Below are positions 50,596 to 62,083 of a stretch of DNA of 64,000 bases, in pieces. Each line of letters begins with the position of its first letter. The stretch's first letter is position 1. Made by a program: the position numbers and the translations under genes. The DNA is taken from the NCBI GenBank assembly GCA_036936605.1, contig JAUPFV010000001.1, positions 120,846,771 through 120,910,770 on the forward strand, read 5' to 3'. Under the pieces are notes generated by a model. The model was not told the origin of the DNA and made no database searches. It saw nothing but the letters and a program-made list of their open reading frames with translations. The stretch comes from Limnanthes douglasii subsp. nivea (taxonomy: Eukaryota; Streptophyta; Magnoliopsida; Brassicales; Limnanthaceae).

Positions 50596-50812
50596 TCAAT
50601 CGATCCAGATCTGTATATCCGAATATTCTGATGTAGCATCGAAATCATCAATAGTAGAATCCAGAATCATTATTTTTTTTGCCTGTGTATTTGGATTTGA
50701 TGCATGTAAATTCGATGCAACAGGAGCCTTTGATACATTGCTTTGCCCCTTTACATAGGCCAATAACTTGCCATTTTCAATTAAAGCTTGCACATCCTTT
50801 TTCAAAGCTATG

Positions 50813-51097
50813 TGATAAGGAGATAATTCGCCAGAATAAATAATAAGGGGTTGATTATGAGTATAAAATACTTGACAGGACTATAATTGTATTTATTATC
50901 ATTTCGAGGCAAAATAACAATAGAATCAGCCCACCAAGGACATCTATGGGACCACCTTACTTTACTATAAAAGGTGACCCACTTTCTTGGTAGGTGGGAC
51001 ATTCCACATTTATTCTATTCTATTCTCTTTGCACTCTCTCTCTAGTCACATCATATTCAAGATCCGAAATATTCTCTAGTCATTTATTCTCTTATCA
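50813..51097 (+). repeat. 5' LTR of the small element
   Basis: It is the same sequence as 52795-53127 apart from a missing segment and a few substitutions. The next bases, TTGGAGGGTGCGG, are the candidate primer site. I could not assign a tRNA. Confidence 0.85.
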
Positions 51098-51343
51098 TTG
51101 GAGGGTGCGGAAGTACAGGGCAATCTCGGGATCCAAAGGGAACCGGAGGCCCCAATTGAACAACTCGGTAAAAATCACTATCTCCCGCGATCGAATGTGT
51201 ACGGGGGTCTCCCCAGGGACGGGAAACCGAACAGTTATGCATTCTGGAATCCCCCAACGAATCAGCAGCTCTTTATGCTCGGAGGCGGGAAAGTAGAGAT
51301 ACTTTCCGTCATAAAGAGAGATGACATTATTTGAGGGAAGCCA

Positions 51344-52168
51344 TCAGAAGTAAGTGGTGGTGATGGCCACCTCTACTTCCTCGAGAAGAAGATCCTCTGG
51401 AGGAGTAGCAACGCTACCAGCAGCAGCAATGGTAACCTCCGCGGGTAGAATGTCCACCTCCGATTCCTCAGCATTTGGTACCAGAGCGTGATCAGACCTT
51501 AGGGCAGCGGCAGAACCAAGATCTGACGGTCGAACCCGAGAATTCGTGGGACCAGCACTGCTACCGGTATGTGTCAGATGAGCCTCGTCCTGTTCCCGAC
51601 GAGCCCGATCGGGGTCTAACTCCTCTAGTGTCAATCACCGCTGATTAATACCTAATAAAGTTATTGCAGTATTAGAACCAGTTCGGTACCCTCGTCTGGA
51701 GGGAGTGATTTGAACCATTTCGAGATAATTACCTCCTGTGGGAGATGTTCGAGGACTGGTTTCCCCCATAGTTAGGAACTTGGTTCTGAATGCGGGTCGG
51801 GGCGGTAAAAGAGGCGAAGTGGTGTAAGAATTGACGGACGACGGGGTCGGATGCTCTGACCGAACAACCGGAGAACAAGGGGAACTACTGCTAGAGGGAA
51901 CGACAACGGTTTCTGGAGTTAGAGCGATCTCAGGGGATAGACTGCCAGGTGGTTCGGGCGAAATGAAAGACTCGGCAGGGATCGGGGTAGCAAGAACACG
52001 ATCGTGGGGCTGCGGAACGGGTGTGAACGGGTTGGAATTAGAACCCCAAATCAATCCATCACGTCGGTATTCTTCGGCGCGGTCACCAATGCTAGCCCAA
52101 TCTTTAAAACCGAACACGGGTTTTTTCTTTTTCTTTATTGATTGCTGCTTCGGATGTCTAGGTTTCAT
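51344..52168 (-). CDS. antisense ORF of the small LTR element (one stop)
   Basis: The ORF starts at ATG 52168 with MKPRHPKQQSIKKKKKPVFG. A Pro/Ser/Thr-rich middle follows (PSSSSSPCSPVV). It stops at 51635-51637 after 177 residues. The same frame stays open for another 96 codons to 51344, so a single TGA separates the two parts. A Lys-rich N-terminus suggests nuclear targeting. It is not recognisably homologous to the larger antisense genes by eye, but it has the same place and orientation and a similar TATA box. It could be a remnant or a diverged version. Its function is unknown. Confidence 0.5.
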
Positions 52169-52253
52169 AAAACAAACATTCCCTCTCTAGAAAAGGTCGG
52201 ACAATGCTTTCTCTCTCTAGAATGCCTCTGAGAGAGATCAGAATTTGTGAAGT

Positions 52254-52260
52254 ACTTATA
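52254..52260 (-). promoter_or_regulatory. TATA box of the small element's antisense ORF
   Basis: The minus strand reads CCTATAAGTACTTC about 90 bases before ATG 52168, followed by a GAGAGAGAAAGC leader. Both features match the left-edge antisense gene (CTATAAATACTTC, then GAGAGAGAAAGC). Confidence 0.55.
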
Positions 52261-52794
52261 GGCAACATCGCACGACCGGGGAATGTCAATTGACAAAAAG
52301 CAGCGAGAAGGCGAAGAGACTCCCCAAGAAACTGTCCTGATGAGCACGCGTCGAGTTAACGGTTGACACGTGTCACCCATCTTCTGACAAGAGCTCACCT
52401 AGGCTAGCTACCACAAACAAAGATGCGAGATGGGCCATCTCGGCCCGGTTCGCTACAAAAGTCGGCCCACTATGCTAAGCCCAGGAAGAAGCCACCGGGA
52501 AGGCGCAGGAGCCGACCCAGTTAGATTCATAAGCACAGTCGGGGCACGGGTTAAGTGGAAGAAAACATCCGAACTTAGCCCTCGGACAAGATTCGCTAGA
52601 GCGAACAGCGGGAGGAAGAAGGCCTCCGCGAACTCGACCATGCGATGAGTGTTTTAAAGGCCGGATACGTAGGAAAGAGGAAATATGCTCGAAGCATGGC
52701 AACCATTGACCCAGAATGCCGAGGACAGCGGTTGTTGTGTTTAGGCTCTTTTATAAGTCTTCGCTCCCGACGCTTTCGAAGACTGGGGGGCTAC

Positions 52795-53127
52795 TGATAA
52801 GGAGATAATTCGCCAGAATAAATAATAAGGGGTTGATTATGAGTATAAAATACTTGACAGGACTATAATTGTATTTATTATCCTTTAGAGGCAAATTTGT
52901 AAACAATATGTTTAATGAGGGACCAAAAATAACAATAGAATTAGCCCACCAATGACATTAATGGGACCACCTTACTTTACTATAAAAGGTGACCCACTTT
53001 CTTGGTAGGTGGGGCATTCCACATTTATTCTATTCTATTCTCTTTGCACTCTCTCTCTCTAGATTCTCTCTCTAGTCACATCAGATTCAAGATCCGAAAT
53101 ATTCTATAGTCATTTATTCTCTTATCA
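52795..53127 (+). repeat. 3' LTR of the small element
   Basis: It starts TGATAAGGAG and ends TTCTCTTATCA. It contains ACTATAAAAGGTGACCC, a TATA box that would start the sense transcript, at about 52980. The partner is 50813-51097. Confidence 0.85.
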
Positions 53128-54690
53128 CTATGCAGTGTGCAATATCATGTCTGATGTCGTTATGATATCTACAAAATCTGTTATTACGCTCTTCCCTTGG
53201 CCTATTAATCGAAGCAGGCTTTTTAAAAGTCGTGTATCCCTTTGTTCTTTCATAGATTGCAACAATATTTACAATTAAATCAACATAGTACTCTGGCTTT
53301 ATCCATTGATTGGTCCTTGGTATTTGAAACTGATATCCTGCAGCTTGAGTTGAATACCTTCCAGTTTAATGAGGTAAATTATTGTTGTTACTCGGATGCG
53401 ATGGTTGGGCTGAGTTCGAAGACTGCCCTTGATAGTTTGGCACCTGTCACGAATTGTTTTTGCTAGTTCTAACCACACATCAAACTCTAGTCAACTCTTC
53501 AACCTTAATTTGATCCTCCACTTGAGCCATCAACACTCCAAAGGCCAAAGCTCTTCATTTTATTGTTTCATTCGCTAAATCTCTTACTAACAATCCTTGT
53601 CGAAATGATGCCATTACTACCAACTCCTCACAATTATTAAAACCAACTGTGGTTAACACAAATCACTTAGTGTAGTCCTTCAGCTTTTCTCCCACTGTTT
53701 GTTTACATTGTATTATTGTGTCTCCATTTGCCCACATATCTTTACTTCCTAAAAATTATCTATGGAAAGTTTGTATCCCTTTGGAATCTTGTTGTACCAC
53801 TTCAAAGTTGTTCCTTTGAATGTTTGAGAGAAAGCTCTGCACACCAACCTATCATCGTCCTCGAAATTCATCACGTAATTTTTAAACTGTTTGATGTGGT
53901 TATCAGGATCTTGCATCCCATCGAACTTTTCAACCTTCAAGATATTAAACCGACTCTTTGCACATATTGATTATCATTTCTAGTTCCCATAACAACATAC
54001 AAGTTTCGATCATCCATTCATGTATACTGATTCGATGTGTTCCTTTCACAGCACTCTACTTCCCTCAAATAGCGTGGTATATGCTCATTTCTTGTCTTGT
54101 ATTCTCTTTGTGATTTTTGAGGCCGGTCTTTTTCCTCTTTCAAAGACCCTCGGTACCTCTTGTACTCAGATCCTGAACTATTTAACTCATCGTCACTGGA
54201 CGTAACATATATTTGCTTATTATTTTTCTCTTTTCGCGAAGTATAATGCTCTTTGTTAGATTAAAATTATGTTTTCTTATGTTCACTTCGAACCTGACGA
54301 GTAGTGCAACAACGATCAGACTGACTGTCAACATCATTTTTATCATCTATCTGTCTCGCCTCAGAATTCAACCTAACTGAATATCCAGCTCTTTTTTTTA
54401 TCATACTTTTTATTTAGAGCTGTGATTTTATCTAACAACTAGTTCATTTGCATTTCAATATCTAACTGAGTTTGTTGAGTTGGTACCGACTCATCTTTCT
54501 TACCTTCCCCTCTTTGCAGAATAAACTTTAGTGTTTCAACTTCCTTTCGAACTAGATAAATTTTTTTATTCTTTTACTTCATTTTCTATCAAAATAGCTT
54601 CCAAGAATCGAACAAGAACAATTAAAGCGAAACAAGAAAATGAATCATTTATGGTTTTTTATCAATAAAATCAATGCACCAATTAAAATC

Positions 54691-54711
54691 GGTCCCTAGT
54701 GAAGTCGCCAA
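54691..54711 (-). promoter_or_regulatory. T3 primer-binding site
   Basis: The minus strand reads TTGGCGACTTCACTAGGGA two bases inside the 5' LTR. It differs from the T2 and T4 primer sites, so T3 used a different tRNA or belongs to another Tat subgroup. The tRNA was not assigned. Confidence 0.6.
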
Positions 54712-54713
54712 TT

Positions 54714-55008
54714 TGATGCGGAACAAATATAATTCTTTGAGAGAAATGGTGAAAAATAGCTTTTAGAGAGAGAAAATCAAGAAGTAGAAAGCATTTCAAT
54801 CATAAGTTAGCCTCTTTATCATATCAGCCCTGGCCGTTATATACAGGCGCAATGACTTAAGTTCAACAGAATTTGTTACGTAAAAGGTCTTATTGTATTC
54901 TAGTCCTTTACTTTTAATAAAAGTTCAAATATCCCCCATAACTATATAACTTATCACACAAAGTCTTATTTATTGCATTTTGAACCTCAATATTATATTT
55001 CCTTATCA
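54714..55008 (-). repeat. T3 5' LTR
   Basis: This is the full 295-bp LTR, TGATGCGG to CCTTATCA. On minus it contains a TATATAACGGCC stretch that could hold the promoter. Confidence 0.85.
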
Positions 55009-56520
55009 AAGATAAGGTATACTATGATCAAGATATGGATTGGGACTGGGAGCAAGAGGAGAAGATGGTGCTGAATGTACTACTATAGTCATCACAAAAT
55101 CCTTCAAACGAAAAGATGGAATTTTACTACGCTTGCCCCGTTTAAGATATGAAGAATTGCCATGATTATTTGAAACTACTGGTGGATCTGGAACACTGTT
55201 GTCACCAACTTGAGGTGGAGGTTGCACATCACCAACCTCGGCAACCTCCACAAGTGGCGCTACCACAGAGACACCTTCATCCGGAGACCCCCCATTCCAA
55301 TCAACGAGGCCTCCTCAACCTTATCCCAAAACTTTAGAGCAGTATGCGGAGGTGCAGCGACCCCAGTCTCAGGATAACCCAACTTAGAGAGCACAAAAAC
55401 ATATGCAAATGGAAATATATGTTCAAAAAAATTTACATCACGGGAAACAAAATAATTGACTCTCTAAATCATATACTATCCATATGGGTATCCCACAAAA
55501 ACATACCGGACGCCTACCATTCGAAAACTTATCACCTTTAGACCTCATATCATGCACATAACACAGATCCCCAAACACACGAAGCTCAGAGAAAACAGAA
55601 TGTTCACTAAAAAGCATCTCAAATGGAGTCTTGGAACCCAAAAATTAAGAAGGAGTTCTATTAATCAAATACATGGGAGTCAAAATACATTCCCCTAAAA
55701 ATTTAACAGGTAAGTTACTATGAAACCTAAGAGCACGGGCAACATAAAAAATGTGTATATGTTTCCGTTCGACCCTACCATTATGTTGAGGAGTATCTAC
55801 ACATGAAAATTGAAAAACAATACCCAACTCATCAAAATTACAGCATAGAGAAAATTCAGTGTCATTATCACTGCGCACTTTGTTAAAAACCCCCATTAAA
55901 TTGTTTCTTAGCCATTGCGAGAAAATGTAAAAACATGGAAATTATTTTTATTTTCTTAAACAACAAATAAGTTCATACAACACGGGAGTAATCATCAATA
56001 ATAGTGAGAAAGTATCATGCATCATAAGAAGACAAAATGTGATAAGGATCTCATAAATCACAATTCAAAACAAGCAGTCCCTTTAGAATCACTGACAGAA
56101 AAACATTCACGAGTTTGTTTAGCTCGAAAACAAACATCAAACGGGTGAGATACACTTCTATCATCATTAATATAAAAAAGATAAAGACTGAACTATCTTA
56201 GTTGAAGGATGTCCCAACCTACGGTGCCACAACTCAGCATCATTATGAACCACTGCAGCACTACAAACTTCGGTCTTCATAGCACCGCTGAAATATCTTA
56301 TGATACTGGCACAAAAGTAGATGAAGAACTAAAGATGCTCAAATAAATAAACATAATTTTCAGCTACAATAACTGGATGAAAGTGCCCCAAATCTATTTT
56401 ATTATTGTTATTAACTGCACCATGTGTACATTTTCTCTACTTGCCTTAGTTACTTCTTTACTTTTAAAAGGTGTTCTATCATCGTCTCTCACATAAATAA
56501 AATAGTTTTGCATCGCTTTC
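55009..56520 (-). pseudogene. second copia element: integrase part
   Basis: The GAG-pre-integrase remnant reads ELWHRRLGHPS-like near 56220. The integrase core and C-terminus are at 55438-55896: KVRSDNDTEFS (second catalytic Asp), DTPQHNGRVERK (Glu), ILTPMYLINRTPS and LRVFGDLCYVHD. The Pro-rich connector before RT is at 55006-55266. This flows in frame into the RT portion at 42705 once T3 is ignored. Gag and the 5' LTR were not found. Confidence 0.75.
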
Positions 56521-56879
56521 GTGAAAAAAAATCATTTCATTAATGTAATAGTTAAGTTATTTATACATTAATAATAATATTGTTGATATTCAATTAATAG
56601 GTTACGAACCATCTGAACATACCACTATCTCTCATATATCCTAGTTTGAAAACATATTGTAGACAATAAAATTTTGGGTGGGTGCATTTATTATTCGATT
56701 GGATTGACAAATATATTCAATTCCATGGAGTAATTAAGCAAGAACATATAGTAATGAAACTTCCAACGACTGAACTTAACTTTTTCTATTTCCAAACTAT
56801 GTAACTATAAATAACATTATTTAATTTTAAAACATATAATTTTAACATTAAAACAAAACTACCTCATTAGTTGTTTAAG
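56521..56879. other. unassigned AT-rich stretch
   Basis: No gene or repeat boundary was recognised. The left end of the second copia element (gag, 5' LTR) would be expected here but is absent or unreadable. Confidence 0.4.
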
Positions 56880-59640
56880 TTATTTTTTAGTATCACACAC
56901 ATTATCGACGGGGTTGGTCGATAATTTTTATTTAAAAAAATACTTTCGTACGTGATATGAACATGTTGCATAGAAATTAGTAATTTTATAATGGTAGTTG
57001 ATGTCAATGCATAATTTCAACATCAGTTTTTTGTGACTAAATTGTTAAAAGCTTAAAACAATAACAATATCATTGATTTCGACAAGCGGCGTCGACATCA
57101 ATTTCCATTGTAAAAGATCTAATATTTACATAACATAACGACATTATGTGTTTTATTTTTTAAAACACTTAATATCGACCAAACCATTTGACATTATATG
57201 TTTCAAATTAACTTAAATAACGACAAATACCCAACTCGAGAAACAAAGTCTTAAATAAAATGAACTTGATACATTATATATATATATACCATAAAAATAT
57301 AGCATCCATCAAAACCTAAAATGAATAAATAAAAAACATCTACATACATAATCACATAGTCACATAACATTCATAAAACTTAAAATAAAAAAATATATCA
57401 TCTAAGAGCATAATCACCATGGTCGGATATATACGACTCACATGACTTTAGGGTTGTCCTTATTTCTTTCAGGCTCTCCGCGAACGTCATATTTAGAATC
57501 GACTCTTATATATTGACTATTTTCCTAGGTAAGACATACAAGTTCTCTTCGTGTATCTTGGGTTATGTATCTAGATTAATAAGTACCTTATCAGATATAG
57601 GGTATAAAATATGTCAATGATAGTTCAAATGTAACTATTATACTCTGCAACCTTAATATGAATGTGGATTCCTTGTACGTTGATGTATCTCTTTCTTCCT
57701 CTGGTAGAAGGTTATTTGTCCCATCTCTCCCTCTTTATTTTAGTTCACTTTTATGCCTCTTTTAGTTAATGGTTTTCTCGAGAGTGACACTTTGTGTTGG
57801 ATTATGACCCTACTTCTGAAGTATACTCTCGGAATGATACGACTCTACTTTGCATTCTCAATTGATAACACACTTAAACCATGCCAATTCATAGAACCTT
57901 ATAACCATATAAAAACTCTCGTACAACTGAAATATGACATGGCTTACAATGATAATAATGGTATTATATATGATACGTATATTATCAACTGATATACCTC
58001 CCAATGCCAGATGTTTAGATTGAAAAACTTTATGTATTTTTTGTCACCTACTCCATGCATCCATGAAATGCATGCATAAAAATGTGGCATGGACAGCTGA
58101 TAGCTCTGCCAACATAATGGTTGGAAAGTATGAAAATGGTCATTTACCCAACACTCAAGCAGTGTGATAAAATAGTTCATATTCTTTATAACGTGTTAGC
58201 ATCTTGAGTGTAAGAAATTATATATTTCAGCCAATATATGTATCCCACATGAATAATCATCTAATTTTTCTGAGTCTCAGAGGATCAACAATAAATCGGT
58301 ATTAATCATCATATTGTTTTATTAGTCAATATAACAACGACGAATATATATATAAAATATACACTAACGTACAAGATAATTTATCTGCTATAGAAAAAAA
58401 CTTGCATTGGTAACACGTGATACTAAATGTATTTCTAACCTCTATGATCAGAAGCCCCATACCACGATGTTTATCCACCTTGGGTTTTGTTATGCTCATT
58501 TCGAACCTAATAAATTATGGCATCATCTTAGTCATTACATCTCTATTATATTTTTATCTAGGTGAACGAATCGTCCTCAGAGAAAAAGATATATAATATA
58601 GACGACATCATCTAATGTCAACATTATCTCTCCAAATGAGAATTTTTTTTGTTTGTTTAAGGTGCTATCTTTTAATCAATGCTTCTGCAAGAGGCTTATT
58701 CGGCCACAAAATGGTTAATATTTCTCGCAATGATTCAAATATCGGGTTGTGAACAACTCTTGGAACATATTTTTGGTCTCTCAAGTCTTATTTATGCAAC
58801 GCATTACAGCTGTTATATAAACAGAATTATGACCGTGTCCATCTTACAAAAGAGTGACCAAAATATATTTAATATATTTCAAAATAAATATAATATACTT
58901 GTTCATAACACATTAAATATTTACACTGTCGTGATATAGGTGGTAAAATGTGTGGTTAGAGTAATACTTGTAATATCCCGGTATATGAAGGAATTTTAAT
59001 TAAAACGTTTTTGTTTGTAATGACAGTCTATCTCTCATTTTCCCACATCCTCAAGCTCTTTCTATGTATTTACCTATACCTCTGCCTTTATACATGGCTA
59101 TGAGTCAACTTTTGTCTCTGGTTACAGGGTTGACGGTGGGGTTAGTTCTGCTTGTGCCTTTATCTTTATGGTAAACCCTTGCCAACTTTTTCATTTGAAG
59201 TTTCCGTTTGAAAGGCTTTGACTCATCTGCCTATATGATGATGATGTATTGATGGTCATCTACAAAAAAAAATCTGATACATCTGGTTCCTAACAAAAAC
59301 ATAATATGAGCAACATAATAATAAAAATTCATAATCCATTTGATGGAATAAATAATGTCGATGTAGTGGATCGACACTAGTAGTTATTGACAACTACCGA
59401 TAGCGACTTAACACGTCAACATCAATAGATGTTATTGGCTCGATGTCGACGTATATTTTCGACTTAATAACCAATAAAAGCTATTGATGTCGGCGTATTG
59501 AATCAGGTTTGGTAGCTGTTATTTGCTTATAAAATTGACAAAATATGTCGACATCAATAGACATTGTTAGCTATTATTTTGGACATCGATATACTGCGTC
59601 GGCATATCACTAGTCATTTAAAACTTCACCGATATCAATA
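56880..59640. mobile_element. possible CACTA-type relic with subterminal repeats
   Basis: Both ends are rich in short CGACATCAAT/ATTGATGTCG and TCGATGTCGAC motifs (56900-57200 and 59350-59640), partly inverted between the two sides. Such subterminal arrays are typical of plant CACTA elements. The interior (57440-58620) has short minus-strand frames but no motif I can assign to a CACTA transposase. Exact ends and a 3-bp duplication were not found. It includes a (TA)n run near 57280. Confidence 0.35.
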
Positions 59641-60685
59641 TCATCCTGCAAAAAATAAAGATTGATAACTAAAGACTCTAACTAGAATCAATAATGATAG
59701 ATTTCGTATTCGAAAACAAAATCAATGAAATAGCGTATAGCTAATTTAAATCTTTAAATTTCAATAAATTTAGGTTTTTAATTTTTTTTTTAAAACCAAC
59801 TTAAAACATTACACAAATATAGTTAAAAAAAGTTAAATTAAAATAAAAGTTCTTTTACTTTTGATTTGAATAGAGAACAAAAAAATTAATTTGGTATTGT
59901 TGATTGTTTTTGTTTTAAAAAACTTTTCCAAAACTATTTTTTTTTAAATTTAACATTTTTCTATTTGTACATTTTTAATTTTAAAATAAAATAAGTCACT
60001 AAAAGGCGTATATAACAACATACACATGCATTACTGAAAAATACTAATACTTTTAAACAATGGTAGAACAAACATGTGCACCCCCTGCCGCTAGGGTTGT
60101 TAAAGAGCTTAATGAATTCGGACAAAAACCGAATGATGAATTAAACGTGAACCGAACCTGTTTTCATTAATTCGATTTGTAATATATTTCTTACATTGAT
60201 ATCGATTCTGGACCGAATCGGTAAAATCAATTTGGAGCGATAAAATCGAGTGTATTTATTAATATTTTTTACTTATTTAATAACCACCTAAATAACAAAA
60301 TTGATCAATCGAGACAAAATTAAAAGACTCGACTATAAATAAATATTGTTTAAGTTTATCTTCTCAGTCAACCTTTTCATCTCTAAACCTCATTCTCTTT
60401 ATCGATTCCTTTTTGCCAAATCTACATGTCTTTTCAATTTCAATCTTTGAAGGTGAATACAAAGACGATTTCCATTATAGCTCAACTTACCCACCATCTA
60501 CGTAGAATATACTTTAAAAACAAAACACAGTTCAGAGGTTTAATGTTTTGTGGTATTATTAAATTAGTTCGAAAGATTAATCTGAATAATTTAGATACTG
60601 GATCGGATTAAAGAAGATAAAATGAAAATAGAGATGAAGGTGGATGTTTATAGACATGTCGCGGACTGAAGTTAGAAAGTACATA
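59641..60685. other. AT-rich stretch with a hAT-MITE-like patch
   Basis: Around 60090-60250 CCGAATCGG, ACCGAACC and AAAAACCGAA motifs occur after GCTAGGGTTGTTAA. This resembles the insert in EPSPS intron 5. Ends are not resolved. Nothing else was recognised. Confidence 0.35.
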
Positions 60686-62083
60686 CCGCTAAGCTATTTT
60701 CTCCATGAAATTTTTTATTTTTTTCATAATTTGTTATTTTTTTCGTAAAGAAAATTACACATTTGTTTTTTTACTCATTTATTCTACCTCTTTCATTTTC
60801 AAAAACGTCATTATTCTACCTTCCTTCACCCATTCTATTATCCCTACCCATTAACAAATTAAAAAAAAAAATCATAACAAAACCATTATCTATTACAAAC
60901 AGTTTCTACCGTACGTTTTTTCAGTAACCTTACAAAACAACATCGGTGAGAGAGAGAGCAGCCATTGGAGAAGATAAGATTTCTTCAGTTTCTTTGTTTT
61001 TTCATTTTTCGATTAGGGTTCTTTAGTTTATCTACCTTTGGCCAACTCGATTAGGGTTTTTTAGTTTTTCTTTTTCTTCATTTTTCGACTTTGATGATCT
61101 GCTGTTTTTTTAGCAGAGAGCATGTGATTCCGAGTGGCCATCTCGGAATCACGTGTTTTTTTTTAAACCGAAAAACAGGTGATTCCGAGTGATGACCATC
61201 TGATTTCGAGTGGCCATCTCGGAATCGGACGTAACTTGGTTCGAATTTGTTTGCAACTAATTCCGAGATGACCACTCAAAATTAGTTGCAAAACCCCAGT
61301 TTATATTAAAATTTGATTGTTTCGTAATCAACATTTTCAGATGCGGGTTTGAAACAGAATCGACGAAGTAAGAACATAGCTCGAATTTTTCAGGGTAGCC
61401 AAACGGAAACGGAAAAAAAGGAACAAACCTTCGAATTAAATCTACTGTGTTGTTTGCCGAGTACAAAAGAGGAAGCACGAAACTTACATTCAGAGAAAAA
61501 GCTAGATCATTCTTCGATTTTGATTCGGTTTACCTGTTAGAAATGGTTCCTTGTTAAAATCATGTTTATAAGCAACAAATCCAGGAAAAAGAAGAGAGAA
61601 CATAGAATACAATGCTCACCTAATTACGGTATCAATTGTAGCCAAGGAACAAGAAGAAAGAAATAAGACTTAAACAGGGGAGAGAGATAAGTACAGACGG
61701 AGGTTTAAATGGTTAATTCTAATCGAAATACTGGACAAATGTACTTCGGTAAATACAATAGAATAACCGGTTAAGAAAATCATGTCATTTTTTTTACTTC
61801 GGAATGAGATTCTTGATGTTCTATGGTCGAACGACATTCAATCTTCAAAAAACTGATGTCTTTTGGGTTTAGGGTTAATTTTAGTTGAAAAATTAGATAT
61901 GTAGTCTTAAAAAGGGTTTAATGTTATGTTTTTACACAGTAGGGCAATCTATTTCACTAATGGCACGTAATATTAAATTTGAAAACAAAATAAGGGTAAA
62001 CTAGTAATATCATGTTTTAAGTGTTTTAGAGATTTCAAATTATGGAGGAAATAAAAAATTTCATGGGGGAAAAAGCTTTGGCC
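60686..62083. mobile_element. MULE-type element (copy 2), possible Pack-MULE
   Basis: The 1398-bp element has a perfect 9-bp duplication AAGTACATA (60677-60685 and 62084-62092). Its inverted ends (left CCGCTAAGCTATTTTCTCC, right reading GGCCAAAGCTTTTTCCCCC on minus) share the TATTTCCTCCAT repeat motif with the MITE at 35267-36074. The interior at 60940-61700 looks gene-like: a GAGAGAGAG leader, GATTAGGGTT repeats and less AT-rich sequence. It has no open frame longer than about 73 codons. It may carry captured host sequence. Confidence 0.75.
61128..61300. repeat. repeated ATTCCGAG hairpins inside the MULE-type element
   Basis: GTGATTCCGAG, a 7-base loop and CTCGGAATCAC form a perfect 11-bp stem near 61128-61156. 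Related but imperfect versions follow near 61181-61229 and 61257-61290. Confidence 0.65.

Larger units (their letters stand above)
50813..53127 (+). mobile_element. small non-autonomous LTR element with an antisense ORF
   Basis: This is a 2315-bp element with LTRs 50813-51097 and 52795-53127 (TGATAAGG to CTTATCA; the left copy lacks about 50 bases). Perfect CTATG duplications flank it (50808-50812 and 53128-53132). GACTGGGGGGCTAC before 52795 is a polypurine tract and sets the sense strand as plus. The 1.7-kb interior has no gag, RT or integrase. It carries an antisense ORF of 274 codons with one stop. The interior is visibly more GC-rich than the surrounding DNA. LTR ends and tract resemble those of the left-edge Tat-like element, the likely type of helper. 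Confidence 0.85.
50596..54690 (-). pseudogene. T3 gag, interrupted by a nested element
   Basis: The capsid part (53749-53940) reads VEKFDGMQDPDNHIKQFKNY and then CRAFSQTFKGTTLKWYNKIP. It closely resembles the T4 gag at 63450-63620. The zinc knuckle FCRYHNDIRHDIAHC is at about 53135-53190. The nested element 50813-53127 sits immediately after it. The frame resumes in the same phase at 50805 as LKKDVQALIENGKLLAYVKG when the element and one CTATG duplication are ignored. Upstream parts (53950-54690) are broken. Confidence 0.7.
42711..55008 (-). mobile_element. T3: Tat-like Ty3/gypsy element nested in a copia element
   Basis: The LTRs are 54714-55008 (5') and 42711-42951 (3', with an internal deletion of about 55 bases). 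They start TGATG and end TTATCA/TTATTA. The flanks ACGAT (42706-42710) and AAGAT (55009-55013) are a 4-of-5 duplication. The minus strand holds gag, protease, RT, RNase H and integrase. The plus strand holds the antisense gene (43487-46147). If the element is taken out with one copy of the duplication, the interrupted copia reading frame runs straight across the junction. A 2.3-kb LTR element (50813-53127) is nested inside it. Confidence 0.85.

Noticed and set aside
51831..52190. A 119-codon plus-strand frame in the small LTR element
   Set aside because: It overlaps the longer, compositionally protein-like antisense ORF and has no recognisable feature. I treated it as its shadow.
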